Source: Oscillospiraceae bacterium (lineage in GTDB: Bacteria; Bacillota; Clostridia; Oscillospirales; Oscillospiraceae). Taken from it: 58,215 nt of DNA. A program made the translations under genes and the position numbers. The notes under the pieces are model-generated. The model was not told the origin of the DNA and did no database searches. It saw nothing but the letters and a program-made list of their open reading frames with translations. Within the stretch, counting starts at the first letter, position 1; each line of letters begins with the position of its first letter. The DNA lies in assembly GCA_017429835.1 (NCBI GenBank), contig JAFROD010000016.1, positions 1 through 58,215 on the forward strand, read 5' to 3'. Shown here one piece after another: positions 28,463-37,633 of the stretch.

Positions 28463-29500
28463 ATGGTCAAAAAGCCGACCGGAACGCCTGCCGGAGCAGA
28501 ACAATTGAAAAACGATCTGAAGGCAAAGACGCCCGGGCGGTTTTACGTCCTGTACGGCGAAGAAGATTATCTGCGCCGGTACTATCTGGAGCAGCTCAAG
28601 AAGCTGCTGCTGGACGACCTGACGGCGGATTTCAACTTCCACCGCCTGACTTCAGAGAATTATACCGTCGACCTGCTTGCCGACTGCGTCGAGGCGCTGC
28701 CGATGATGGCGGAGCACACGATGATCCTGGCGGAGGACGTCGATCTCTTCGACGGGACGGACGCGGAGCGCCTGTGCGCGCTGCTGTCCGATCTGCCGGA
28801 CTACTGCACGCTGGTGTTGACCTACGAAGAGTTCAAACCGGACAAGCGTAAACGGAAACTGTGGGAAACGATTGAGAAGAACGCGGTGCTCGCGGAATTC
28901 AAGTACCAGTCGGAAAGCGACCTGCGCGCGTGGATCCGCAGACATTTTGCCCACGAGAAGAAGAACATCTCGCCCGAGCTGTGCGGTTATCTTCTGCAGC
29001 AGTGCGGACTATCCATGACGCGGCTGGACACGGAGATCGGAAAGATCTGCGCCTATTCCGGCGCGGAGATGATCGTGCGCGCGGACGTCGACGCGGTCGT
29101 GGAGCCGACCTTGGACGCGGTCGTCTTTCAGCTCACGGACGCGCTGGCGGCGCGGCGTTTTGACGATGCGCTGGAGCGTCTGCACGCTCTGCTCAAGATG
29201 CAGAACGACGCTATCCCGATCGTTGCGGCGATCGGTTCGCAGATGCGAAGGCTTTACGCGGCGAAGATTCTGCTGAACGAGGGCAAATCCGCGGAGGAGC
29301 TGGCGCAGCTCTGCGCCATGCCGTCCTTTGCCGCGACCAAAACGATGGGGCAGGCGCGCCGTCTGTCCGAGCGTTTCTGCCGCAAAGCGGTGCTGCTCTG
29401 CTGTGAGACGGACTATCAGCTCAAGACCTCCTACGGCGAGGAGGAACGGCTCGTGGAGCTGCTGATATTGCAGCTTGCAGAGGAGACGCGCCATGATTAA
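28463..29500 (+). CDS. holA: DNA polymerase III delta subunit
   Basis: Clamp-loader subunit that opens the sliding clamp. The 345-residue product has FYVLYGEEDYLRRYYLEQL near residue 28, LPMMAEHTMILAEDVDLF near 73 and the family's C-terminal collar (RFCRKAVLLCCETDYQLK near 305). It lacks a functional Walker A motif, as is usual for delta. It starts 4 nt after comEC, the common comEC-holA order in Firmicutes. Confidence 0.92.
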   Translation: MVKKPTGTPAGAEQLKNDLKAKTPGRFYVLYGEEDYLRRYYLEQLKKLLLDDLTADFNFHRLTSENYTVDLLADCVEALPMMAEHTMILAEDVDLFDGTDAERLCALLSDLPDYCTLVLTYEEFKPDKRKRKLWETIEKNAVLAEFKYQSESDLRAWIRRHFAHEKKNISPELCGYLLQQCGLSMTRLDTEIGKICAYSGAEMIVRADVDAVVEPTLDAVVFQLTDALAARRFDDALERLHALLKMQNDAIPIVAAIGSQMRRLYAAKILLNEGKSAEELAQLCAMPSFAATKTMGQARRLSERFCRKAVLLCCETDYQLKTSYGEEERLVELLILQLAEETRHD

Positions 29501-30080
29501 GCTGCGCCAGGCGATCGTCGTCGAGGGAAAGTACGACAAAAACACGCTTTCACAGCTCGTCGACGCGCCGATCTTCGAAACCAACGGCTTCGGCGTGATG
29601 CACGACAGGGCGCTGCTGGACTTCCTGCGCCGCATTGCGGAACGGCGCGGGCTGATCATTCTGACCGATTCCGACGGCGCGGGCTTCGTCATCCGCAACT
29701 ACCTCAAGGGCGCGCTGCCGAAGGACAAGGTGCTGCATGCCTATATCCCCGATATTTCCGGCAAGGAACGCCGCAAGGCGCAGGCGGGGAAAGAGGGCAA
29801 AATCGGCGTGGAGGGCATGCGCCCCGACGTCCTGCTTGCCGCGCTGCAAAACGCGGGCGCGGAGACTGCGGAAACTGCTGCCCCGACGGCAAAAATCACA
29901 AAAACAGACTTGTACTGCGCCGGTTTTTCCGGCGGTGAACATAGCGCGCAGAAGCGAAAGGCGCTGCAGAAGGATCTGCAGCTTCCGGAGCATCTGGGCG
30001 GCAACGCGTTCCTCGACGCGCTCAACCTGCTGATGACGCGGGAGGAATTTCTGGCACGTTACGGAGGTAACGATGATTGA
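29493..30080 (+). CDS. rnmV: RNase M5-like TOPRIM protein
   Basis: The 195-residue protein carries an N-terminal TOPRIM fold: QAIVVEGKYDKNTL (catalytic Glu), ETNGFGVMHDRALLDFL and IILTDSDGAGFVIRNYL (Asp pair). EGKIGVEGMRPDVLLAAL near 108 and a C-terminal helical domain match RNase M5, which matures 5S rRNA. The C-terminal part may be what is called DUF4093. The ATG at 29493 overlaps holA by 8 nt, and the ABC-F start overlaps its end, so the three are translationally coupled. rnmV normally sits beside ksgA; that neighbour is missing. Confidence 0.8.
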   Translation: MIKLRQAIVVEGKYDKNTLSQLVDAPIFETNGFGVMHDRALLDFLRRIAERRGLIILTDSDGAGFVIRNYLKGALPKDKVLHAYIPDISGKERRKAQAGKEGKIGVEGMRPDVLLAALQNAGAETAETAAPTAKITKTDLYCAGFSGGEHSAQKRKALQKDLQLPEHLGGNAFLDALNLLMTREEFLARYGGNDD

Positions 30081-31941
30081 TATTGCAGTAAACGGACTGG
30101 TCAAGTCCTTTGAGGTCGGCTCGATCCTCCTCGACGGATTGACCTTCGACGTCCACGAGGGCGAATGCGTCGGCATCATGGGGCGCAACGGTTGCGGCAA
30201 GACCACGCTGTTCCGGCTTCTGACCGGCGAGATCGCGCCCGATGAAGGGCAGATCGTGATCGCCGCAGGCAAAAAGCTCGGCTTGATCTCGCAGATCCCG
30301 CATTATCCTGCCGGCAGCACGGTCGAAGACGTCCTGCGGACGGCGTTCGCCGGATTGGAAGCGATCCGGCGGAAGATGGAAGAACTGGCGGACAAGCTGA
30401 CCGCCAGCGCGCCGAAAACGCTGCTGGACGAATACGACCGCCTGAGCAATGCCTACCACGTCGGCGGCGGCTACGCGCAGGAGACCGAGATCGACAAGAT
30501 CTGCAACGGTCTCGGCATTCCGCAGGCGATGCGTTCGCAGGAATTCGACCGCCTCTCCGGCGGCGAGAAGACCCGTGTGAATCTGGCACGGCTTCTGCTG
30601 GAAAAGACGGATATCCTGCTGCTGGACGAGCCGACCAACCATCTTGATCTCAAGAGCGTGGAATGGCTCGAGGACTACATCTTAAAATTCAAAGGCACGG
30701 TACTGACGATCTCCCACGACCGCTATTTCTTAGACCGCGTGGTAGACAGGATCGTTGAGATTTCCGCCGGAAAAGCCGAATTTTACAGCGGCAACTACAC
30801 ATTCTACCTGCAGGAGAAGCAGGATCGCTTCAACCGCCAGCTCAAGCAGTACGAGCAGGAGCAGGCGAAGCTCAAGCAGCTCGGCTACACGGTCGAGCGC
30901 ATGAAGGGCTGGGGCATCAACAACCGCGTGCTCTACCGCCGCGCGATGTCCATTCAGCACCGCATGGAGCGCATTGAAAAGACCGAACGCCCGACGAAAG
31001 AAAAGACGATGCGCGCCCGCTTCGGCGAAAAGGAATTCCACGGCGACGAGGTATTGTCCGTCAAGGGGCTGAAAAAGTCCTTCGGCGACCGGACGCTGTT
31101 TTCTGACGTCGAACTGACCGTCCGCGGCGGCGAGCGAATTGCGCTGTTAGGCGACAACGGCAGCGGGAAGACGACCTTCCTGCGCGTCCTTTTGGGCGAG
31201 CTGGCGGGCGAGGGGAAGATCAAATTCGGGCCCTCCGTCAAGGCGGGGTATCTGCCGCAGGTGATTCACTTTTCTCATCCGGAGCGCACGCTCTACGACA
31301 CGATGCTCTATGAGAAAAACTGCACGCCGCAATCCGCGCGCGACCGCCTCGGCGCGTTCCTGTTCTCGGTCGAGGACGTGTTCAAAACGGTTGGCACGCT
31401 GTCCGGCGGCGAGCAGTCGCGCCTGCGGCTTTGCATGCTGATGGACGAGAAGATCAATCTGCTGATCCTTGACGAGCCGACGAACCATCTGGACGTCGCC
31501 TCACGCGAGTGGGTGGAATGCGCGATCGACGAGTACGAAGGCACGCTGATCTTCGTCTCGCACGACCGCTATTTCGTGGATAAATTCGCCACCCGCGTCT
31601 GGGAGCTGGAAAACGGCGTGATCCGTGACTTCCCGTGCGGCTACGCGAAGTACCGCTCCATCAAGGAGCATGAGGCGGCGCAGCGCATGCAGCAGCCGAA
31701 AAAGAAGGAAAAAGCGGTCAAAGATGTCGGCAGCAAGGAACTGGAGAAGCTCGTCCGCCGCCTGGAGCGCGAGATCGCCGCACAGGAGGAAACGATCGCT
31801 GCGCTCGACGCCGCGATCAACGCCGCCGCGACCGACTATCAGGAGCTCCTGCGCCTGACGGCGGAAAAGCAGGCGGAGGAAGAAAAGCTGGAAACACGGA
31901 TGGCGCAGTGGGAGCAAGCCGCTGCGGCACTGGAAGAATAA
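30073..31941 (+). CDS. ABC-F family ATPase
   Basis: A 622-residue soluble protein with two ABC cassettes and no membrane part. Cassette 1: GRNGCGKTT near residue 37, LSGGEKTR near 158, LLLDEPTNHLD near 180. Cassette 2: GDNGSGKTT near 359, LSGGEQSR near 443, LILDEPTNHLD near 464. Between them is the Arg/Gln-rich P-site linker (about 250-320), and the C terminus is a coiled coil (545-620, LEKLVRRLEREIAAQEETIA). ABC-F proteins act on the ribosomal E site; this architecture resembles YdiF/Uup more than drug-resistance types, but specificity cannot be read from sequence. RBS GGAGG within the upstream gene. Confidence 0.92.
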   Translation: MIDIAVNGLVKSFEVGSILLDGLTFDVHEGECVGIMGRNGCGKTTLFRLLTGEIAPDEGQIVIAAGKKLGLISQIPHYPAGSTVEDVLRTAFAGLEAIRRKMEELADKLTASAPKTLLDEYDRLSNAYHVGGGYAQETEIDKICNGLGIPQAMRSQEFDRLSGGEKTRVNLARLLLEKTDILLLDEPTNHLDLKSVEWLEDYILKFKGTVLTISHDRYFLDRVVDRIVEISAGKAEFYSGNYTFYLQEKQDRFNRQLKQYEQEQAKLKQLGYTVERMKGWGINNRVLYRRAMSIQHRMERIEKTERPTKEKTMRARFGEKEFHGDEVLSVKGLKKSFGDRTLFSDVELTVRGGERIALLGDNGSGKTTFLRVLLGELAGEGKIKFGPSVKAGYLPQVIHFSHPERTLYDTMLYEKNCTPQSARDRLGAFLFSVEDVFKTVGTLSGGEQSRLRLCMLMDEKINLLILDEPTNHLDVASREWVECAIDEYEGTLIFVSHDRYFVDKFATRVWELENGVIRDFPCGYAKYRSIKEHEAAQRMQQPKKKEKAVKDVGSKELEKLVRRLEREIAAQEETIAALDAAINAAATDYQELLRLTAEKQAEEEKLETRMAQWEQAAAALEE

Positions 31942-31959
31942 ACATCGGAGGTTATTATC

Positions 31960-32784
31960 ATGAGTGAACAATGTACGGGCAACTGCTCGAGCTGCGGCGC
32001 GAGCTGCTCCGACCGCAAGGCGGAGAGCCTGCTTGCACAACTGAACGACAAAGCGAAGGTCGGCAAGGTGATCGCCGTCGTGTCCGGTAAGGGCGGCGTC
32101 GGCAAGAGCACCGTGACTGCGATGCTTGCGACCGCCATGCAGCGCGCAGGCAAGCGCACCGCGATTCTGGACGCGGATATCACCGGGCCTTCCATCCCAA
32201 AGGCGTTCGGCGTGACGGAGGTCAACGGCGCGAGCGAGGAAGGCTTTTATCCCGCCGTGACGAAGACCGGCATTCAGGTGATGTCGATCAATCTGCTTCT
32301 GGACGACGCGAACGACCCCGTTCTGTGGCGCGGCCCGATCATTGCAGGCGCGGTCAAGCAGTTCTGGACGGACGTGTTCTGGGAGGACGTGGATTATCTG
32401 TTTGTCGACATGCCTCCCGGAACGGGCGACGTGCCGCTGACGGTCTTCCAGTCGCTGCCGATCGACGGCGTGATCATCGTTACCTCGCCGCAGGAGCTGG
32501 TGTCGATGATCGTCGGCAAGGCGGTGCGCATGGCGAATATGATGGCTGTTCCCGTGGTCGGCGTGGTGGAGAATTACAGCTATTTCCGCTGCCCGGACTG
32601 CGGCAAGCGGCATGCCCTCTTCGGCGAGAGCCATCTGACGGATATCGCGGAGCAATACCACCTTCCCGTGCTGGCGCAGCTCCCGATCGACCCGTCGGTC
32701 GCGGAAAAATGCGACAGCGGCAGAGCGGAGGAGCTGGATACGGCGGAGATCGAAGCCGCCGTCGCCGCGATCGGCAATCTGTAA
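31960..32784 (+). CDS. Mrp/NBP35-type Fe-S cluster carrier ATPase
   Basis: P-loop ATPase that binds and delivers [4Fe-4S] clusters. The 274-residue product has an N-terminal Cys cluster (QCTGNCSSCGASCSDRK), a deviant Walker A VVSGKGGVGKSTVTAML near residue 45, DADITGPSIPKAFGV near 72, YLFVDMPPGTGDVPLTVFQS near 147 and the bridging CPDCG motif near 209. RBS GGAGG. It stands alone between the ABC-F gene and the efflux operon; apbC or mrp would be suitable names. Confidence 0.92.
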   Translation: MSEQCTGNCSSCGASCSDRKAESLLAQLNDKAKVGKVIAVVSGKGGVGKSTVTAMLATAMQRAGKRTAILDADITGPSIPKAFGVTEVNGASEEGFYPAVTKTGIQVMSINLLLDDANDPVLWRGPIIAGAVKQFWTDVFWEDVDYLFVDMPPGTGDVPLTVFQSLPIDGVIIVTSPQELVSMIVGKAVRMANMMAVPVVGVVENYSYFRCPDCGKRHALFGESHLTDIAEQYHLPVLAQLPIDPSVAEKCDSGRAEELDTAEIEAAVAAIGNL

Positions 32785-32802
32785 GGAACCAAACACTGTA
32801 TG

Positions 32803-32827
32803 ATTCGTCTAAAGGTACGAATACAAT
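32803..32827 (+). promoter_or_regulatory. Possible operator/promoter of the efflux operon
   Basis: Inverted repeat ATTCGT (32803-32808), 8-nt gap, ACGAAT (32817-32822), directly abutting a -10-like TACAAT (32822-32827) 14 nt before the start codon. No good -35 box, so the promoter may need an activator or may not be real. Confidence 0.4.
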
Positions 32828-32841
32828 CACCGGAGGCACCT

Positions 32842-34062
32842 ATGAAAAAACGTATCATTGCAATTGCACTGTCATTGCTGCTCGCTTTGCCGCTGCTCGC
32901 CGGCTGCGGCGAGGAACTGCCCGCGGTCTACGTGCAGTCTGTGAAGAATGTCATGGGCTATGGCGCGATGGGAGAATTCAATCTCTGCGCCGGCGTGGTC
33001 GTCGCGCGCAGCGAGGTCAAGATCGACCGTGATGAAAACCGCAAGATCGCGGCGCTCAAGGTCGAGCCAGGACAGGACGTGTCCGAGGGCGACGTGCTGT
33101 TTTCCTACGATATGGAGGAAATGCAGCTCACCATCGACAAGGCGGTGCTGGAGATCGAACAGCTCAGGAATTCCGTGACCGATATGGACAAGCAGATCTC
33201 CGACCTGGAGAAGGAAAAGTCCTATGCGCCGGAATCGGAGCAGCTTTCCTATACCGTTCGTATCCAAACCCTGCAGACGAACAAAAAGGAGACGGAGTAT
33301 AATATCACCGTCAAGGAACGCGAGCTGGAATCGCTGCAGGCGATGGTCGGCAACGGCGACGTCACTTCGCCGATCAACGGACGCGTCAAGGCGATCAACG
33401 AGGATGGCGGCTATGACGACTATACCGGCATGCCGCTGCCGTACATCACGCTGATCGAGGCGGGCGCCTACCGCGTCAAGGGCAAGGTGAACGAGCTTAA
33501 CCGCAGCGATTTCTTCGTCGGTCAGAGCGTGGTCGTGCGCTCCCGTTCTGACGCCAATATGATGTGGACGGGCGTGATCGCGGAGATCGACAGCAATCCC
33601 GAGGAAAACAGCGGCGGGAAATACAATTATTACGGCTACAGCGACGAGATGACCTCCTCCAGCAGCTATCCGTTCTATGTCGATCTGGACGAGATGGACG
33701 GTCTGCTGCTCGGTCAGCACGTCTATATCGAGCCGGACGGCGGGCAGACGGAGGTTAAAACCGGACTGATGCTCGACGCGTCCTACGTAACGGGCTCGGA
33801 GGAAGAAGGTTACTTCGTCTGGGCGGCAAACGACAAGGATAAGATCGAAAAGCGCCCCGTCACGGTCGGCGCGTTCGATGAATTCCTATATCAGTATGAG
33901 ATCCTCGACGGTCTGACGGCGGAGGATCGGATCGCCTTCCCGGACGACAGCGTGCAGGAGGGCGCGCCGGTCACCGATCTGCCGCCCGCGCAGGAGAATC
34001 CGCCGGAAAACCTGCCGGAGCAGGACGTCGTCTACGAGGGCGCGGTCGTCGGAGGGTATTGA
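32842..34062 (+). CDS. Efflux adaptor lipoprotein (MacA/HlyD type), first of two
   Basis: A 406-residue membrane-fusion-type protein with a lipoprotein signal (MKKRIIAIALSLLLALPLLAGC, lipidated Cys22). A biotinyl-lipoyl half (KIAALKVEPGQDVSEGDVLF near 60) is followed by a coiled-coil hairpin (about 90-165) and the second lipoyl half (VTSPINGRVKAINE near 174), then beta-barrel and membrane-proximal domains. The C terminus is Pro/Glu-rich. In a Gram-positive cell this would sit outside the membrane and assist the ABC permease. RBS GGAGG. First gene of a four-gene operon. Confidence 0.88.
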   Translation: MKKRIIAIALSLLLALPLLAGCGEELPAVYVQSVKNVMGYGAMGEFNLCAGVVVARSEVKIDRDENRKIAALKVEPGQDVSEGDVLFSYDMEEMQLTIDKAVLEIEQLRNSVTDMDKQISDLEKEKSYAPESEQLSYTVRIQTLQTNKKETEYNITVKERELESLQAMVGNGDVTSPINGRVKAINEDGGYDDYTGMPLPYITLIEAGAYRVKGKVNELNRSDFFVGQSVVVRSRSDANMMWTGVIAEIDSNPEENSGGKYNYYGYSDEMTSSSSYPFYVDLDEMDGLLLGQHVYIEPDGGQTEVKTGLMLDASYVTGSEEEGYFVWAANDKDKIEKRPVTVGAFDEFLYQYEILDGLTAEDRIAFPDDSVQEGAPVTDLPPAQENPPENLPEQDVVYEGAVVGGY

Positions 34063-34065
34063 CGG

Positions 34066-34791
34066 ATGCTGGTGGAAATGAAGGACATCTGCAAGGACTA
34101 TCCGCAGGGCAAGGAAAAAGTCCGCGTCCTGAAGGACGTCTGTCTGCAGGTGGAGGAGGGCGACTACCTTGCCATCATGGGGCCTTCCGGCTCCGGCAAG
34201 ACGACCCTGATGAATTTGATCGGCTGTCTGGACGTGCAGTCGTCCGGCGAGTATTATCTGGACGGCGAGGATCTGCGCAATGCGGGCAGCAACCGTCTTG
34301 CCGAGGTGCGCAACCGTCTGCTCGGCTTTGTGTTTCAGAGCTTCTATCTTTTGCCGAAGCTGAATGCGATCGACAACGTCGCTCTGCCCCTGATGTATGC
34401 GGGCGTTCCGAAGAAAGAACGCCGGCAGCGCGCGGAGGAGGCGCTCAAGACCATGGGCTTGGAGGATCGCATGACTTTCCGCCCCAATCAGCTTTCCGGC
34501 GGTCAGTGTCAGCGCGTCGCCATCGCCCGCGCCATCGTCGGCAAGCCGAAGCTTCTGCTGGCGGACGAGCCGACCGGCGCGCTGGACAGCGCGTCAGGCA
34601 GTCAGATCATGGATATTTTCGACCGTCTGAACACAGACGGCACGACGATCATCATGATCACGCACGAGCAGGCGATCGCCGATCGTGCGAAGCAGATCAA
34701 GTATATCCGCGACGGCATTCTTTCCTCCGGCAGGGAAGAGCCGCCGCAGGCGGAAACGCCGGACGGAGAGGAGGGCGAGGCTCATGCGTAA
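34066..34791 (+). CDS. ABC transporter ATP-binding protein, MacB/LolD type
   Basis: A 241-residue ATPase: Walker A GPSGSGKTTLMNLIGCLD near residue 38, Q-loop FQSFYLLPKLNAIDNVALPL near 92, signature LSGGQCQRVAIARAI near 144, Walker B LLLADEPTGALDS near 164, and the H-loop ITHEQ near 195. The sequence is of the MacB-type group that powers mechanotransmission permeases. It starts 3 nt after the first adaptor and overlaps the second adaptor by 8 nt. Confidence 0.95.
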   Translation: MLVEMKDICKDYPQGKEKVRVLKDVCLQVEEGDYLAIMGPSGSGKTTLMNLIGCLDVQSSGEYYLDGEDLRNAGSNRLAEVRNRLLGFVFQSFYLLPKLNAIDNVALPLMYAGVPKKERRQRAEEALKTMGLEDRMTFRPNQLSGGQCQRVAIARAIVGKPKLLLADEPTGALDSASGSQIMDIFDRLNTDGTTIIMITHEQAIADRAKQIKYIRDGILSSGREEPPQAETPDGEEGEAHA

Positions 34792-36301
34792 GGGCGTGAA
34801 GATCGCGCTGATCTCTTCGATCAGCGTTGCAGCCGCAGGCGCCGCGCTGGTCGGCGGACTGTGGTACTTCGGCAGACAGACCGACCCCGTGGAGGTCGTG
34901 CCGGTCAGCCAGCACTACGCCATGTTCTATGACGACATGCAGTATTTCGACGGCAGAGTGACCGCTGAGAATCTGCAGTCCGTCTATGCCAGCAATACGC
35001 AGACCGTCACGGAGATTTTCGTCAGCGAGGGCGACGAAGTGAAACAGGGCGACCCTCTGCTGAGCTACGACACTACGCTGACGGAGATCGAGCTGGAGCG
35101 CAAGCGCATCGGCGTGCAGCAGGCGGAGCTCGACCTCAAGAACGCGAAGGACGAGCTTGCATGGATCAACAGCCTGAAGCCCTATGTTCCGCCTCCTCCC
35201 ACCCAGCCGACCGTGCCGAACACGGAGCCTTTGGAGCCGGTAGAGGAGCTGCCGCATTTCATCAGCGGCGACGGCACGGAGGAAACGCCGTACCGCTGGC
35301 TTTGGGCAGACGGGCTGAGCTATGACGACGACTATATCGCAGGCATGTTCGGCGAGGAGCAGACGGAAATCTGGATTTCCCTGGAGGAACGCGAGCAGAA
35401 TTCCATGAAGGGCATGGTGCTCAATCTCTGGGGCCTGCATGTTGTGCGCGAGGAGGACGGGAAGCTGAAATACAGCTTCTTTACGCCCGTTCTCCCGCCG
35501 GATGAGGAAGAACAGGACGATCCGGAGCCGATCTGGATCGACGACAGCTCCGGTTATACTGCCGGAGAAATTGCGCGGATGCGCGCGGAAAAGCAGACGG
35601 AAATCCGCGATCTGGACGTGGAATACCGCATCGCGCAGGTGGAATATGAGCGCATGAAGAGCGAAGCGGAAAACGGCGTCGTTTACGCGAAAGTGGACGG
35701 CACGATCCTGATGGTCAATGACCCGGACTTTGCCCGCATGGACGGAAGCCCCGTGATCCTGCTGTCCGGCGGCGGCTGCTACCACGTGCAGGCGTCGATC
35801 GGCGAGTATGACAGAGAGCGTTTTCAGATCGGCGACGAGGTCTTCGTCACGTCCTGGATGACGGGCGAGGAGATCATCGGCACGCTGGAATCCGTCGGCG
35901 AAACTCCGGTCAGCGGCTACTATTACGGCAGCGGCAATCCGAACGTGTCGCTCTATCCCGCGACCATCGCGGTGGATGCGCAGTCCGGTCTGCAGGAAAA
36001 CGAGTACGTTTCCGTCCGTTTTCCATCCGCCGGGACGCAGGACAGCAACGCGCTCTATCTGGAGAACATGTATATTCGCTCTGAGAACGGACGCTCCTAC
36101 GTCTACAAGCGCGGCGCGGACGGCATGCTCCAAAAGGTCTGGATTGAGACCGGCGCGACCCTTTGGGGAAGCTACACCGCCGTCTACGGCGATCTGACCG
36201 AGGACGACTGGATCGCCTTCCCCTACGGCAAGGGCGTCAAGGACGGCGCGGAAACGGTGGAAACGGACGAAGAGCCCGCAAACTACTACTTTTACGGCTG
36301 A
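34784..36301 (+). CDS. Efflux adaptor protein, second of two, with an inserted domain
   Basis: The 505-residue protein has an N-terminal membrane anchor (about residues 5-24) and the lipoyl half VTEIFVSEGDEVKQGDPLLS near 77. The first helix of the hairpin ends in a proline-rich stretch (PPPPTQPTVPNTEPLEPVEE near 137). About 110 residues rich in Trp and acid (PYRWLWADGLSYDDDYIAGM; MVLNLWGLHVV) then precede the second helix (AGEIARMRAEKQTEIRDLDV near 262) and second lipoyl half (ENGVVYAKVDGTILMVND). The insertion sits where the hairpin tip should be. I do not recognise the inserted domain. Start at 34784 has GAGGAGG upstream. Confidence 0.85.
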   Translation: MRKGVKIALISSISVAAAGAALVGGLWYFGRQTDPVEVVPVSQHYAMFYDDMQYFDGRVTAENLQSVYASNTQTVTEIFVSEGDEVKQGDPLLSYDTTLTEIELERKRIGVQQAELDLKNAKDELAWINSLKPYVPPPPTQPTVPNTEPLEPVEELPHFISGDGTEETPYRWLWADGLSYDDDYIAGMFGEEQTEIWISLEEREQNSMKGMVLNLWGLHVVREEDGKLKYSFFTPVLPPDEEEQDDPEPIWIDDSSGYTAGEIARMRAEKQTEIRDLDVEYRIAQVEYERMKSEAENGVVYAKVDGTILMVNDPDFARMDGSPVILLSGGGCYHVQASIGEYDRERFQIGDEVFVTSWMTGEEIIGTLESVGETPVSGYYYGSGNPNVSLYPATIAVDAQSGLQENEYVSVRFPSAGTQDSNALYLENMYIRSENGRSYVYKRGADGMLQKVWIETGATLWGSYTAVYGDLTEDDWIAFPYGKGVKDGAETVETDEEPANYYFYG

Positions 36302-36316
36302 CGGGAGGGAAGAGCA

Positions 36317-37576
36317 TTGTTTGAAAGTATCTCCCAGGCGCTGCACGGCGTTTTCTCCCATAAAATGCGCTCCTTCCTGACCATGCTGGGCATCATCATC
36401 GGCATTGCGTCGATCATCACGATCATTTCCGGCATCAAGGGAACAAACGAGCAGATCAAGGCGAATCTGATCGGCGCGGGCAACAACGTCGTCACGGTGC
36501 AGCTTTACCAGAACGACATGCCGTACGAGATGATGTACAGCGGCAATCCGGTCGGCGTCAAGCCGCTGGAAGCCGGTCAGCGGGAGGAATTGCGCAAGCT
36601 CGACGGCGTGGACAACGTGACGTTCTATCATTCCCGCAGCTACGCAGAACAGATCTACTATCAGAACACGGCGTTCACCGGCAACGTGTTCGGCATCGAC
36701 GACAGCTATTTTGCAGTCAACGACTACCAGATCAAGCAGGGCAGAGGTTTTACCGCGGAGGATCAGGCGCAAAACCGCAAGGTCGTTATCCTGGACGAGC
36801 GCGCGGTGCAGACTCTTTTCGGCAGTGAGAATCCCGTCGGCAAGGCCGTCGAGATCATGCAGGAGCCGTTCGTGATCGTCGGCGTTGCGGCGCGAAGCTC
36901 CAATTTCGAGCCTGTTATCAACTCTGTGGACGATTATTACTCCTACGCGCAGACCGACGCGGGCTCCTTTTTCCTACCGGACAGCGCATGGCCGATCGTC
37001 TACCGCTTCGACGAGCCGCAGAACGTCGCGGTGCGCGCGAATTCTACGGATGATATGACGAACGCCGGCAAGGCGGTCGCGGATTACATGAACGAGAATC
37101 AGATCGCAAGTCAGGCGTCCAAGGACGGCATGTCCTACCGCAGCAACGACCTCCTGAAGCGCGCCCAGCAGCTCCAGGAGCTGAGCAGCTCTACCAACAA
37201 CCAGCTCATCTGGATCGCAGCGATCTCGCTGCTCGTCGGCGGCATCGGCGTCATGAACATCATGCTCGTCAGCGTGACCGAACGCACGCATGAGATCGGC
37301 CTGCGCAAGGCGATCGGCGCAAAGCGCCGCAGGATACTGACGCAGTTTTTGACCGAGGCGGCGGTGCTGACCGGCATCGGCGGCATCCTCGGCGTCCTCG
37401 CCGGCATCGGCATGTCCAAACTGATCTCCAAGTTTATGGACACCCCCTCCGCGATCAGCATTCCCGCGATCGCGGCGGCGACGGTGTTCTCCATCCTGAT
37501 CGGTTTGGTCTTCGGCTTCGTCCCCGCCGTCAAGGCATCGAAGCTCAACCCGATCGAAGCCCTGCGCAGAGAATAA
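36317..37576 (+). CDS. ABC transporter permease, MacB/FtsX type
   Basis: The 419-residue permease has an N-terminal helix (MRSFLTMLGIIIGIASIITI, about 17-40), a large extracytoplasmic MacB-PCD domain (about 45-280) and three C-terminal helices forming the FtsX domain (IGVMNIMLVSVTERTHEIGL near 312, then two more), ending KLNPIEALRRE. With the ATPase it forms a MacAB-like exporter of peptides, lipids or drugs; substrate unknown. Start is a TTG at 36317 with GGGAGGG upstream. A terminator follows. Confidence 0.93.
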   Translation: MFESISQALHGVFSHKMRSFLTMLGIIIGIASIITIISGIKGTNEQIKANLIGAGNNVVTVQLYQNDMPYEMMYSGNPVGVKPLEAGQREELRKLDGVDNVTFYHSRSYAEQIYYQNTAFTGNVFGIDDSYFAVNDYQIKQGRGFTAEDQAQNRKVVILDERAVQTLFGSENPVGKAVEIMQEPFVIVGVAARSSNFEPVINSVDDYYSYAQTDAGSFFLPDSAWPIVYRFDEPQNVAVRANSTDDMTNAGKAVADYMNENQIASQASKDGMSYRSNDLLKRAQQLQELSSSTNNQLIWIAAISLLVGGIGVMNIMLVSVTERTHEIGLRKAIGAKRRRILTQFLTEAAVLTGIGGILGVLAGIGMSKLISKFMDTPSAISIPAIAAATVFSILIGLVFGFVPAVKASKLNPIEALRRE

Positions 37577-37591
37577 TCGAACAGATATGAC

Positions 37592-37621
37592 AAGCCCTCC
37601 GGCTTTCGCCGGAGGGCTTTG
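37592..37621 (+). terminator. Intrinsic terminator of the efflux operon
   Basis: Perfect 12-bp stem AAGCCCTCCGGC / GCCGGAGGGCTT with TTTC loop. It lies between convergent genes, so it may serve both strands. Confidence 0.85.
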
Positions 37622-37633
37622 TATGATATAAAG

